Below are positions 39,801 through 51,511 of a stretch of DNA of 64,000 bases, piece by piece. A model generated the notes under the pieces. That model was not told where the DNA came from and ran no database searches. It saw only the letters and a list, made by a program, of their open reading frames with translations. The position numbers were made by a program, and so were the translations under genes. Position 1 is the first letter of the stretch. Every line of letters begins with the position of its first letter. The DNA comes from CAVYHJ01 sp963768165 [NCBI: uncultured bacterium]. Lineage in GTDB: Bacteria > UBP4 > UBA4092. The stretch is from assembly GCA_963768165.1 (NCBI GenBank), contig CAVYHJ010000027.1, positions 62,001-126,000 on the forward strand, written 5' to 3'.

Positions 39801-40778
39801 TTACATTTCAAAAAAGCGGATAACAAATTTCTTCCTGGAACTTCCATCCGCAATTGCACGATAAGCACTGAGTGCCTCATTGATTGAAACTATCTCCACG
39901 GGTGAGGGAGAAAAGATTCTTTGTTTGAAACCGGGGAGAAGACCCTTTAATATTTCCGCCGATTCACTGAGAGAGAATTCTAAAGTATCCAAACCCATGA
40001 GATGCCCTTCTTTGTGGTAAAAATCCGCCAGGTTAAAAGTCACGCGAGGATTGCCAGAAGAGGCGATGGCGATTTGTCTGCCACGCTGGGCGAGAGATTG
40101 AAGACAAGCATCAAACAACTCTCCCCCCACGACATCCAAGATGAGGTTCGCGCCTTTGCCGCCGGTCAATTTCTTCACTGAATCCGGCAGAGAGCCAGAT
40201 TCAAGATTAATCCATTCCACAAATGTAAGATCGTTTCGCGTTTCTAAGTCTTTTTGTGACCGTACAGTCCCTAAAACCCGCGCTCCCTTCCATGCGGCGA
40301 TTTTTGCGGCGGCAGACCCAACAGCTCCCGTTGTCCCTGTCACCAAGACAATTTCTCCGCTCTGCACCGCGCCCCTCTTGACGATGGCAGCGAAGGCGGT
40401 GAAATAAACCAGACCCATGGAAGTCGCTTGTTCGTAGCCAAGCTCCGGTGGCATTTCCACGAGTCCTTCCACAGGAACTGTCATAAATTCGGCATGGCTT
40501 CCGTCTCTTCCAAAACCGAGGTCTCCTCCGGTTCCAAAGACAGATTTATTATACCAGGGAGAATCCTCGGAGACCACGCGTCCGGCAAAATCGCGACCTG
40601 GAATCCGTGGCGGTTTGGTTCCTTGCCTTATTCCGAGGACATTCTTCACATCAATGGGATTGATGGCGGCGGCATAAACTTTTAAAAGAACCTCATCTGT
40701 TTTTGGAACGGGCATGGGTAATTCTTCAACTTTCAGGTTATCCAATGAGCCTATGTTCCGAAATATAAGACCTTTCAT
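39801..40778 (-). CDS. MDR superfamily quinone oxidoreductase-like enzyme (zinc-free)
   Basis: A 325-residue NADPH-dependent reductase of the QOR type. PGRDFAGRVV, LVTGTTGAVGSAAAKIAAWKGARV and GLVYFTAFAAI are characteristic; the catalytic zinc ligands of alcohol dehydrogenases are absent. It would reduce quinones or enals. It ends the run of same-strand redox genes that starts at 46337. Confidence 0.85.
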   Translation of the reverse strand: MKGLIFRNIGSLDNLKVEELPMPVPKTDEVLLKVYAAAINPIDVKNVLGIRQGTKPPRIPGRDFAGRVVSEDSPWYNKSVFGTGGDLGFGRDGSHAEFMTVPVEGLVEMPPELGYEQATSMGLVYFTAFAAIVKRGAVQSGEIVLVTGTTGAVGSAAAKIAAWKGARVLGTVRSQKDLETRNDLTFVEWINLESGSLPDSVKKLTGGKGANLILDVVGGELFDACLQSLAQRGRQIAIASSGNPRVTFNLADFYHKEGHLMGLDTLEFSLSESAEILKGLLPGFKQRIFSPSPVEIVSINEALSAYRAIADGSSRKKFVIRFFEM

Positions 40779-40848
40779 TATTTTCTCCGATAACCGTTCT
40801 TAGATTGTAATTATATCAACTTTATCACTAATGCCGCTCAACCTCGCA

Positions 40849-41364
40849 TTATTCCCGTTTGTTGACAAAAACGTGATACGTGACAGCATCCCAGGCATTG
40901 TGAATGCCAATGAAGAGCAGCATTAGTACTGCAGATCCAACGACAAAAAGTGTAAAATGCGTATGGGAGGAAGCGGTGAATACCGAGACTGTAAGCATTG
41001 CATACGCCACTAAAGGCATCACAACATGAAACAACCAATCCTCGAATTCTGGTTTATACGTGATTTGCACTCTCATGCGCCGAGCTACAATTACCATGTA
41101 CGCTACTCCACAGAGACCCACCAAGCCCAAAAGGATTGCGGGAGTGGTGATTCCGTTCCATGGAGCGCTTACAATCGCTGACAGCAACATTACGACTCCG
41201 AAATGAACGATCGTTGGCGTCGTAAAGGCGGCACTAGCTTCTGCCGCACGCAGAGGAGGTCTTTCGGCAATGAGTGTTACAACGACGAACTGCAGTCCAA
41301 TCAGGGCACCGGCAGATGAGCCGACGATTACGTAGAAGTTTTCCCATCCGTTGAATGCTGTCAT
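40849..41364 (-). CDS. Four- to five-TM membrane protein of unknown function
   Basis: A 171-residue integral membrane protein starting in WENFYVIVGSSAGALIGLQFVVVTLIA, with four to five hydrophobic segments and a conserved-looking FTTPTIVHFGVVMLLSAI. No family known to me beyond a general bacterial hypothetical type. It lies between two dehydrogenase genes on the same strand. Confidence 0.7.
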   Translation of the reverse strand: MTAFNGWENFYVIVGSSAGALIGLQFVVVTLIAERPPLRAAEASAAFTTPTIVHFGVVMLLSAIVSAPWNGITTPAILLGLVGLCGVAYMVIVARRMRVQITYKPEFEDWLFHVVMPLVAYAMLTVSVFTASSHTHFTLFVVGSAVLMLLFIGIHNAWDAVTYHVFVNKRE

Positions 41365-41388
41365 GTCATCAATTAATCTCCTTCGCTA

Positions 41389-42444
41389 TCATACCTTCAG
41401 CGATGCCATATCAATCACAAAACGATATTTCACATCACTTTTCAGCATTCGTTCATAGGCTTCATTGATATACTGAATGTTAATCACTTCGATATCTGAA
41501 ATGATACCATGCTTACCACAGAAATCAAGCATTTCCTGGGTTTCGGCAATGCCACCAATGACAGAGCCTGCCACGGATTTACGTCCCAAAATTAATGGAA
41601 CGGTGTTCAATACCGGCTCCAAACCACCAAGAAATCCGACCAGCACCAGTGTGCCGTTGAGCGATAACGTCGGCAAATACGGATTGAGGTCATGGATATT
41701 GGGTACCGTATCAATAATCAGCTCAAATTTACCTTTTACAGCTTCCATGTGCTTTTTGTCGGTGGAGAATACTATGTTGTCAGCGCCCAGACGACGCGCA
41801 TCCTACACTTTGCCCGATGATCGAGTAAATAATGTGACATTAGCGTCCAGCGCTTTCGCCAGTTTCAGCGCCATATGACCTAGACCCCCCAGACCAATAA
41901 CCGCTACATTACTGCCTTTCCCTACTTTCCAATGACGCAGTGGTGACCAGGTAGTAATTCCGGCGCACAGTAACGGCGCAGCTCCTTTGAGATCCAACCC
42001 ATCAGGTATTTTCAATACAAATTTATCCGAAACCACGATTTTCTCTGAATAACCGCCGTAGGTGGGCATTTGGTCATGACGATCAGTATCGTTGTAGGTC
42101 AGTGTCGAATGTTCCTCGCAATACTGTTCCAGTCCTTTCTTGCAAGCCGCACAATGCTGACAGGAATCAACCATACAACCGACACCAACAGGGTCTCCTG
42201 TTTTGAATCGTGTGACATCCTTTCCAACGCTTACCACGCGTCCGATTATTTCATGTCCGGGCACCATCGGGTAAATACTGTTACCCCAGTCATTGCGTGC
42301 CTGATGTAAATCCGAGTGGCATACACCACAAAAGAGAATTTGAATAACCACATCATTCGCACGCGGTTCGCGACGCACAAAGCGATGCGGAGCTAAATCG
42401 TCCTTGGCGGACTGTGTTGCATAACCAAGTATATTCATTGTCAT
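41389..42444 (-). pseudogene. Zinc alcohol dehydrogenase (YahK/CAD type) interrupted by an amber codon
   Basis: A full-length (351-codon) NADP-dependent alcohol dehydrogenase reading frame broken by one in-frame TAG at 41805-41803. The first part has catalytic zinc CGVCHSDLHQ, GHE, the structural-zinc CQHCAACKKGLEQYC and the coenzyme loop GLGGLGHMALKLA; after SSGKV-TAG the same frame goes on with DARRLGADNIVFSTDKK and ends LKV. One base change from GAG, AAG or CAG would explain it. Start ATG 42444 has AGGAG. Either a recent pseudogene or an amber read-through case. Confidence 0.85.
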
Positions 42445-42508
42445 CGTTTACTCCTTTCTTGATTAATGAATTTTATTCTCACTCAAGTGTGTCATCCGGT
42501 TTTGCTGT

Positions 42509-43522
<1,014 letters not shown>

Positions 43523-43549
43523 CTATTTATTACTTTGTTGGTAATTCTA

Positions 43550-44146
43550 TTATACTTCTGAAAGAACATATGAATCGGGTTTGTTCACTCCTAGATTTTC
43601 ACGGATATACTTTTCAGGAGATTCGATAATTTTAGTAATCAATGTTGCCAGGCTTTTACGGGAAATCACCGAGCCTTTCTCCGGTTCGCCTTTTCTGGTT
43701 ATTTCATAATCCACTTCATCTGTATTGGTGTACCATGTGGGTCTTAAAATTGTGTATTCCAGGTCTGATGCTTCGATTACGTCAGCCGCTTTCCGGTAAG
43801 GCTTTAAAACGGGTTTTAAAGGAACGTCATAGATACCGATTGAAGTGATAAAGACGAGTTTTTTAACCCCTGTTTCTTCCATAGCTTTGACAATGTTTTT
43901 TGCCATTTGTTTCAGGTCTCCCGCAAGATTCGCATACACAATATCCTGACCTTTCATTGCCTCTTTCAACGTATTCATATCCAAAACATCACCTTCTACA
44001 ATGCGACATTTGGAAACATCCTTGTTTCTTAATCTGCGTGTAGTACGCAGGAATAATGTCAGATTTATATTATTTTCTTTCTGCAAAAGATCAATAACTA
44101 TTTGGGCAATACTTCCGCTTGCGCCTAATATTAATACATTTTTCAT
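43550..44146 (-). CDS. NAD(P)-binding NmrA/SDR-like protein
   Basis: A Rossmann protein of 198 residues with the dinucleotide motif LILGASGSIAQIVIDLL, VEGDVLDMNTLKEAMKGQDIVYANLAGD and LEYTILRPTWYT. It belongs to the atypical SDR/NmrA-type reductases or redox sensors. It overlaps the leader of the cupin-CMD gene end and sits between the two AKR genes. Confidence 0.82.
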   Translation of the reverse strand: MKNVLILGASGSIAQIVIDLLQKENNINLTLFLRTTRRLRNKDVSKCRIVEGDVLDMNTLKEAMKGQDIVYANLAGDLKQMAKNIVKAMEETGVKKLVFITSIGIYDVPLKPVLKPYRKAADVIEASDLEYTILRPTWYTNTDEVDYEITRKGEPEKGSVISRKSLATLITKIIESPEKYIRENLGVNKPDSYVLSEV

Positions 44147-44154
44147 TTTATATT

Positions 44155-45339
44155 TTACTCCAGTATAACTTCATTTAAACATCTGATTGCATTCAATGTT
44201 CTTGGGTATCCCACATAAGGCAACAATTGTGTCATAACACTCAGTAATGTTTTTCTATCGTTGCCAACATTCACATTGCCCTGAATATGACCTTTAATTT
44301 GAGGTTCCGTTCCACCCAATGCGATTAGCATGGAAAGCGTTAAGAGTTCTCTCGTTTTTATATCCAGTCCTTTTCTGGTATAGAAATCACCAAAACAATT
44401 GGCTGACAAGTATTTCTGAATGTGAATTTGATCCTCGGGGGAATCTTTATACATTTTATCAATCATTTCTCCGAAGATTTCTTTTTGCACTTTTAATCCC
44501 TTTTCATAGCGTGTTTCAGGTGTTGTTGTGGATTGAGGGTCTAGTGGCACTTTTATTCCTCTGTTTTGCAATATTTCATTGGTGGCATGGATAAAATCCA
44601 GAACCTTTGCAATCCCGACATACGGTACTGACTGGTAAAGGATTTCCTTAATTTCAATAGGGGTTACACCCACATTAAGCGCTCCGCCTAGCATAACTTT
44701 GTATTCGCTTAACGCCTGACTTGCAATGGTGGATGCCACGATCGTCATTACCCTTGTTTTGGTATTCAAATTTCCATAACCAATTACTTCATCAAAGGCA
44801 AAGTTGTCAAATACTTCGATAAGCTCGGGGTCTGTGATTTGAAGGGTTGATTTATAATTGGGAAACAGTTCTTCGTGGTTTCTGATAGCCGCTTCGGTCA
44901 GATTTACTTTCTTGGGCTTTGGATTTGCAGGTTGACAACTGAAATATTCTTCATCGGTTACCGGCGATAACCATTCCACAGCCCCTTGCTTCGTATTATT
45001 GGTAATAGCGATATGGGTTAAACTGCAGTCTTGCGCAGCGCCATGCCAGTGTTCGACATGAGACGGGATAATTACTACATCACCTTTAGTAATTAGTCTA
45101 GCGGGCTTACCTTTTTCCTGATAATAGCCTTTGCCACCGGTAACGAGCAGGATTTGTCCAGCCGGATGTTTATGCCAGTGGTTTCTGCAACCCGGCTCAA
45201 ATATGACATTACCTACTGCATAGTTTCCCGTTTCATCCTGCGGAACTAAAATAGTCAACCATGCTGTGCCGGTAAAATAGTCCGGCGAAACTTTTTCACC
45301 TTTGGGAAAAATCGTGTTCTGGTTTTCTAATACATTCAT
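44155..45339 (-). CDS. Cupin fused to two carboxymuconolactone decarboxylase-like domains
   Basis: Residues 1-130 form a cupin with metal ligands in NHWHKHPAGQ and VEHWHG. Residues 165-260 (FDNFAFDEVIGYGNLNTKTRVMTIVAS...NVGVTPIEIKEILYQ) and 290-394 (GLDIKTRELLTLSMLIALGG...LLPYVGYPRTLNAI) are two CMD folds, both without the AhpD CxxC pair. Such three-domain fusions are common near aldo/keto reductases, but their substrate is unknown. It is in one run with AKR copy 2. Confidence 0.82.
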   Translation of the reverse strand: MNVLENQNTIFPKGEKVSPDYFTGTAWLTILVPQDETGNYAVGNVIFEPGCRNHWHKHPAGQILLVTGGKGYYQEKGKPARLITKGDVVIIPSHVEHWHGAAQDCSLTHIAITNNTKQGAVEWLSPVTDEEYFSCQPANPKPKKVNLTEAAIRNHEELFPNYKSTLQITDPELIEVFDNFAFDEVIGYGNLNTKTRVMTIVASTIASQALSEYKVMLGGALNVGVTPIEIKEILYQSVPYVGIAKVLDFIHATNEILQNRGIKVPLDPQSTTTPETRYEKGLKVQKEIFGEMIDKMYKDSPEDQIHIQKYLSANCFGDFYTRKGLDIKTRELLTLSMLIALGGTEPQIKGHIQGNVNVGNDRKTLLSVMTQLLPYVGYPRTLNAIRCLNEVILE

Positions 45340-45353
45340 AATTACTCTCTTTC

Positions 45354-46415
<1,062 letters not shown>

Positions 46416-46504
46416 CTATTCATTTCTTGCCTAATCGTCCGCTATCTCCGATAAATGGGTTGCTCTGTGATATAGTGTTTGGTAATACTAGATAGGAGAA
46501 ATCA

Positions 46505-47449
46505 ATGCGTAAACATTCAAATAAAAAGATATTTGAAGACAGCAGCATGGAATTTGCGCTCAAAGCATTGAAAAAAAGCATTGCCCGATGGACTGAGAAA
46601 GGCGACCAGCCCATGACCGCTATCCCGGGATTGTCACTTTCCCGGCGGGACGAACCTTCCCAACCGATCAGCCACATGTATGAGCCCATTATTTGCTTGA
46701 TAGCACAAGGAACCAAACACGTGCTGCTCGGAGACGACACGTATGTGTTTGACGCGCGCCATTTTTTGATTGCATCCTTGAACCTTCCCACGGTGGTGCA
46801 GATTATTAAAGCGAGCCGGGAGAAGCCTTATTTGAGTCTACGATTGAAACTTGACCAGCGCGAGATTTCACAGCTCATGATAGACAGTAATCTTCCCCCA
46901 CCGCGCGCACAGCAATCAAGCCGTGGAATGGCGATTGGTGAAGTCACGTTGCCACTGCTCACCACCTTTCAACGGTTGATCGACTTGCTTGATGAGCCAA
47001 AAGATATCCCGATCCTTGCGCCGATTATCCAACGTGAAATATTGTACCGTTTACTGGTGGGTGATCAAGGTGCACGTCTGCGACAGATGGCATCGGCGGG
47101 AAGTCAGAGTCACCTGATAGCACGGGCAATTGATTGGTTGAAAGGCAACTACTCCCAACCTCTTCGTATCGACAACCTCGCGGCTCAAGTGCATATGAGT
47201 AAATCAACTTTCCACCATCATTTCCGATCGCTGACGGCCATGAGCCCGCTACAATACCAAAAATGGTTGCGTCTGAATGAAGCTCGGAGGTTGATGCTCA
47301 CCGAACGTATGGATGCAACAACCTCTGCGTTTAAGGTCGGCTATGAAAGCCCTTCCCAATTCAGCCGTGAGTACAGCCGTCTGTTTGGCAATTCGCCCTT
47401 ACGCGACATCACGAATTTGCGTCAAATAGCGACTATGGAAAGTGTCTAA
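46505..47449 (+). CDS. AraC family transcriptional regulator
   Basis: A 314-residue regulator: an N-terminal AraC_N-type sensing domain (GLSLSRRDEPSQPISHMYEPIICLIAQG, 40-180) and a C-terminal double HTH (LRIDNLAAQVHMSKSTFHHHFRSLTAMSPLQYQKWLRL, 215-295). TAGGAG precedes the ATG. TTGCTC-17-TAATAC just upstream could be its promoter. Divergent placement next to the aldo/keto reductase operon points to local control of those genes, as in YqhC-type systems. Confidence 0.88.
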   Translation: MRKHSNKKIFEDSSMEFALKALKKSIARWTEKGDQPMTAIPGLSLSRRDEPSQPISHMYEPIICLIAQGTKHVLLGDDTYVFDARHFLIASLNLPTVVQIIKASREKPYLSLRLKLDQREISQLMIDSNLPPPRAQQSSRGMAIGEVTLPLLTTFQRLIDLLDEPKDIPILAPIIQREILYRLLVGDQGARLRQMASAGSQSHLIARAIDWLKGNYSQPLRIDNLAAQVHMSKSTFHHHFRSLTAMSPLQYQKWLRLNEARRLMLTERMDATTSAFKVGYESPSQFSREYSRLFGNSPLRDITNLRQIATMESV

Positions 47450-47470
47450 ATCTCTATCCAATTTGGCTAG

Positions 47471-48385
47471 TTAAGGTTTCGCCTTCGGACTCAAAAAAGT
47501 CCCTTGCTGTAATTCTTCAAACGCATGCTGGAGTTGCTCTTGTGTATTCATCACAATCGGACCGTACCATGCTACTGGTTCTTTCAGAGGTCTCCCCGAC
47601 ACAAGAAGAAACCGAATTCCCTCTTCTCCCGCTTGCACGGAAACCTCGTCACCTGTATCAAAAAGAATGAGAGAACGATTGTCCGCTTCAACGGGTGGAT
47701 TCATATCCAACCATCCGACACTCTCGGTCGGTACGGCGAGAGGTTTAGATGCATTGCAGAATTTTCCTGAGCCAGCGAATACATATGCAAAGGCATGACT
47801 TTTGGTTTCAACCGGCAGAGTTTTTCTCATGCCCGGCGGCACCGAAACATCAATATAAACAGGGTCGGCGGCAATCCCTTCTACGTGACCCTTCTTTCCC
47901 CAAAATTTTCCGCAGATAATGCGGGCTTTCGTTCCGTCGTCTTCCGTGGTCTCCGGTATATCAGCAGATTTTACTTCTTGATAACGCGGCTCTGTCATCT
48001 TAAGTGCTGCCGGAAGGTTTGCCCATAATTGGAACCCGTGCATTCGACCTAGCTTGTCGCCCTTGGGCATTTCCTGATGAATAATGCCGCGTCCCGCTGT
48101 CATCCATTGAATATCGCCGGATGAAATAGCGCCGTGGTTACCCATGCTGTCGCCGTGTTCCACAGTTCCAGCAAGAACATAAGTAATCGTCTCAATACCC
48201 CGATGGGGGTGCCATGGAAAACCGGGTAGATAATCTTCGGGAAAATCGTTACGAAAATCATCCAATAAAAGAAATGGATCAAAATCGGATGTATTCCCAA
48301 ATCCAAATGCCCGGCGTAGATGTACTCCTGCGCCTTCAAGAGTCGGTTTTGCTTTGATGAGTCGTTTGACCGGTCGTAATGACAT
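47471..48385 (-). CDS. Pirin family protein
   Basis: A 304-residue bicupin. The N-terminal cupin has HPHRGIETITYVLAGTVEHGDSMGN, which carries the conserved metal ligands of pirins, and GDIQWMTAGRGIIHQE. Pirins may act as quercetinases or redox-linked regulators. Start with AAAGGAT in front and a TTGACA promoter upstream. Convergent with the AraC gene. Confidence 0.9.
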   Translation of the reverse strand: MSLRPVKRLIKAKPTLEGAGVHLRRAFGFGNTSDFDPFLLLDDFRNDFPEDYLPGFPWHPHRGIETITYVLAGTVEHGDSMGNHGAISSGDIQWMTAGRGIIHQEMPKGDKLGRMHGFQLWANLPAALKMTEPRYQEVKSADIPETTEDDGTKARIICGKFWGKKGHVEGIAADPVYIDVSVPPGMRKTLPVETKSHAFAYVFAGSGKFCNASKPLAVPTESVGWLDMNPPVEADNRSLILFDTGDEVSVQAGEEGIRFLLVSGRPLKEPVAWYGPIVMNTQEQLQHAFEELQQGTFLSPKAKP

Positions 48386-48425
48386 AGAAATCCTTTCTTA
48401 TCTGGATTTTTTCCTCGCAATATTC

Positions 48426-48455
48426 AAATTACAACAGGTTTATGAAAATTGTCAA
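48426..48455 (-). promoter_or_regulatory. Sigma-70 promoter of the pirin gene
   Basis: TTGACA (48455-48450), 18-base spacer, TAATTT (48431-48426), about 40 bases before the start codon. Confidence 0.5.
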
Positions 48456-48582
48456 GCAAACTCAATAAGGTATTCTTCAGAGACTAAACGAAATAGCTGA
48501 AACCCATTTGCCCATAGTTTTAACGCCTTATTAGCCCTATGTACTTTTTTCCTTTTAAGCGCTTTACGAATCTATAGTCGTA

Positions 48583-49404
48583 TCAAGGATTGAAAGGCGC
48601 ATGGCGCATGGCCACTACACAGACAACAATTGCGACCGCAAGCACAGGCGCGGTGATGAGCGCGAGTCGGCGCTTCCCGGGTGAAGTCGAGATGTTATTT
48701 AGCGCGTGGAGCGCCCAAGAGACAACAACTAACATTGACATTATCAGGACGAAGTAGCCGGGTGCATCTTGACCAATCCTCCCGCTTTTGATCAAATTGG
48801 TGATCATGTCTATCACCGTGGGAATTCCAACAACCACAAGGAGAATGAGACTTAGCATTCCCTCACATCGCATAACCCATATCAAGAGTGCGAATATGAT
48901 CACCCAGATAACCATCAGACCCAGATCCAAAATCCCCTGGGAGGGACCACCCAAAATGAAGGTCCCGGCGAAGAGCATCGCTGCGACGCTCATAAGCCGC
49001 CAAGCCCAGCGAGCGATACCGGCGAGAATTCCAAGTGCTATCCCAAGAACGCCGCGAGGTACCGTCGGTACAATCTCGTCAGCTTTTTTAACATTTTCCG
49101 AAACTTTTTCTCTCCGACCCAGGAATGCTGCATTCAATAACAGTCCGATAGAAAATGCGGTTAGACAGATATGGATAAGGGATATAAGGGGGGGAAAGAA
49201 GGCGTGGTGAATTTTGCTTGCAACACTCATCGCCACAGGTGTGAGAAATGGGATGAACAGACCTACGGCACAGGCAATCACAACCATCCTCGAAACCTGT
49301 GGGTGGTTGCGCCATCGTACAATAGCAAAGACCAAACCCACAATCCATACAACCAACACCGGGAGTGCAATTGCCAACTCTCTAGAATTTACAATGGCAT
49401 CCAT
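48583..49404 (-). CDS. Seven- to eight-TM membrane protein of unknown function
   Basis: A 273-residue polytopic protein with hydrophobic segments spread over its length (LAIALPVLVVWIVGLVFAIV near the start). One charged loop (GRREKVSENVKKADEIV) divides it. No family recognised. AGGAGG precedes the ATG and a consensus promoter lies at 49445-49473, so expression is likely. Confidence 0.7.
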   Translation of the reverse strand: MDAIVNSRELAIALPVLVVWIVGLVFAIVRWRNHPQVSRMVVIACAVGLFIPFLTPVAMSVASKIHHAFFPPLISLIHICLTAFSIGLLLNAAFLGRREKVSENVKKADEIVPTVPRGVLGIALGILAGIARWAWRLMSVAAMLFAGTFILGGPSQGILDLGLMVIWVIIFALLIWVMRCEGMLSLILLVVVGIPTVIDMITNLIKSGRIGQDAPGYFVLIMSMLVVVSWALHALNNISTSPGKRRLALITAPVLAVAIVVCVVAMRHAPFNP

Positions 49405-49444
49405 AGTATAACCTCCTGACGATTTATTATATGTATTTACCGAC

Positions 49445-49473
49445 AGGATATAACTTTATTGGAATGTTGTCAA
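49445..49473 (-). promoter_or_regulatory. Sigma-70 promoter of the gene at 48583-49404
   Basis: TTGACA (49473-49468), 17-base spacer, TATCCT (49450-49445). Confidence 0.6.
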
Positions 49474-49478
49474 GCATT

Positions 49479-50833
49479 TCATTTTATAAATCTTGGCATG
49501 ATGGAAGCGCTGGTTTGAATACCAAAGATGCCTTGTTTGTTGAGTTGGACAGTGTCATATTCCGTCTTTCGCCATTGATAACCATAGGCTATATTCAGCG
49601 GTAACGTCCACCATAATTGAACCGATGACCGGAATAACCTTTTTGCTATACTTGAAAGAGAATAAAAACGTTTATTCGCATAACGAAATCCCGCTAATAA
49701 TTCCGTCTCGCTCATTTGTTTGGGTTGAAAAACTACATGGTCACGACTATTATATTGCCGCCAATCTCGTGATAATATTCGTCCTTCAGTGTCCAGCCTC
49801 CGAAACAACGGCGTGCCGGGAAAGGGTGTCAGAATATTGAAGGTGGCATTCTGAACTCCTGCTTGCTCTAAAAAATCAAGAGTGCCCTTAAATATTTCCG
49901 GCGTATCATGATCAAATCCAAAAACAATCCCAGCTTGTACGGCAATCCCATGCGAATGGATGCGTTCAATAATCTCGGAATACTCCTCCACCCGATTAAA
50001 TCCCTTGTTCACTTCTGCCATGCTTTGCTGGGAGATTGACTCCAACCCCAAAAACAACTGCTTGCATCCGCTTTGTGCTGCCACCTCCAAGAATTCGTCA
50101 TCCCGACCCGCATGAATACTCGCCTGACTGCTCCACCATTTCTGATAGGGAGCGATGGCGCGAAATAATCCCTTAGCATACTCCATATCCCCGGCTATGT
50201 TGTCATCCCAAAAGATAATGACTTTCCCTTTGAAAGAGGCATATTCTGTCGCAACTTCCTCGATTGGCCGCTTACGAAATTTATGGCGATACATCACAGC
50301 AACCGTACAGAAGTCACATTGGCTTGGACAACCCCGGGTCGCAAAAAGGACCCCTGCAGTATGGTCGTTTCGATGATAGAACTCTTTGCGCGCCATTGGA
50401 ACATCCTTTAGAGTCGGCACTTCTGTTTGTTGATAAATCCGTTGATAAGTCCCCGCTTCAAAACTTTTCAAAAACTCTTCCATAACCCTTCTGCTTCTCC
50501 GATAAATATCACATCCGCATTTTGAGCGGCTTCTTCAGGCAACAAAGTGACATGCGGGCCGCCCATCACGACACATATTCCCCGTGACCTAAATTGCTTG
50601 GCTATGTCATAAGCATGATACGCACTGGGCGTATGAAACGTAATTCCCACCACATCGGCATCTATGTCCCAATCAATTACTTCGGCTTCTTCATCCACGT
50701 GAACCACATCCCAACCCATAGGAATTTGCGCGGCCAAATAAGGCATGGTAATCTGCTGAAAATTGAGCACTCGTGCCCGCCTCACTCTCCGTATTTCTGG
50801 TGATGAAGCGGTTATCAAGAGAAGCTTTGGCAT
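49479..50833 (-). pseudogene. B12-binding radical SAM protein, apparently frameshifted
   Basis: The first frame (50833-50468) is a cobalamin-binding-like domain (VVGITFHTPSAYHAYDIA, VMGGPHVTLLPEEA, VIFIGEAEGLWK). The second (50483-49479) is a radical SAM domain with the cluster motif GCPSQCDFC, FWDDNIAGD and the DUF4070-like end. Inserting one G (AAG-GAG at about 50479) restores LWKEFLKSFEAG, so a one-base deletion probably split one gene. The frames overlap by 16 bases with an ATG, so two coupled polypeptides are an alternative. The tail NKQGIFGIQTSASIMPRF also ends the dehydrogenase at 60909-61892. Confidence 0.8.
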
Positions 50834-50896
50834 AACTATTTCCAGTAACTCAATTCCAATTTAGAGCCGTCCAACAACAATCTGGAGTACCGTTTG

Positions 50897-51301
50897 CTAG
50901 AGCGTATTGTTGCCGTTTCTTTTCTTATACTCATTCAGTAAATCGGTAATCAAAACACCATCAATGGTCATTCCTTGGATGTTGCAATCGATGATCTTGA
51001 CATTCGACATATCTACCTTGATGAAGGTGCTTTCGCACAGCATGGCTTCCTCAAATATAACAGGTCTCTGGCGTGCTTGATTGCCGTTTTTGTCCGGGGG
51101 TGGGCCGATATGCTTGAACGTCGCGCCACCTATCTGGACCGCCGAAACCTGTATGTCGCTAAGATTAATGTTATGAAATCTTGTTTTACTCAGGTTCACA
51201 TCGTCGAAATCAGCTCCGGATAGATTCACATTGTGAAACTTGGAGCCTGAAATGTCTGCATTCTCAGCGAGGTGTTTTCCGCATTTGATTGTTGATTCCA
51301 T
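50897..51301 (-). CDS. Pentapeptide-repeat protein
   Basis: About 134 residues with A(D/N)LXX-type pentapeptides in two blocks: SKFHNVNLSGADFDDVNLSK...FHNINL and AMLCESTFIKVDMSNVKIIDCNIQGMTI. They should form a short right-handed quadrilateral beta-helix. Such proteins range from gyrase protection to unknown roles. ATG 51301 has AAAGGA at good distance; the frame goes on to 51331. Preceded by a promoter almost identical to that of the S66 peptidase gene. Confidence 0.82.
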   Translation of the reverse strand: MESTIKCGKHLAENADISGSKFHNVNLSGADFDDVNLSKTRFHNINLSDIQVSAVQIGGATFKHIGPPPDKNGNQARQRPVIFEEAMLCESTFIKVDMSNVKIIDCNIQGMTIDGVLITDLLNEYKKRNGNNTL

Positions 51302-51358
51302 TTGTTTCATCCTTTCATTTTTAATTAACATTTATTTATACATTCTACTTTCACTGTC

Positions 51359-51387
51359 ATGATATGAATTTATAAATAGATTGTCAA
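51359..51387 (-). promoter_or_regulatory. Sigma-70 promoter of the pentapeptide gene (twin A)
   Basis: TTGACA (51387-51382), 17-base spacer ATCTATTTATAAATTCA, TATCAT (51364-51359). The following bases continue as GACAGTGAAAGTAGAAT. Nearly the same sequence precedes the gene at 51512-52519. Confidence 0.7.
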
Positions 51388-51511
51388 GCTGTTTTGATAT
51401 ACGAATCCTTAGGTGAGATTTTATTCATAATAGGTTCGAGATAGAGGAAAGTGGTTCAAGAAAATAGTTTTTATTAAGTTAATGCTGCATTGGTCAGCGT
51501 CATTAGTTTCA

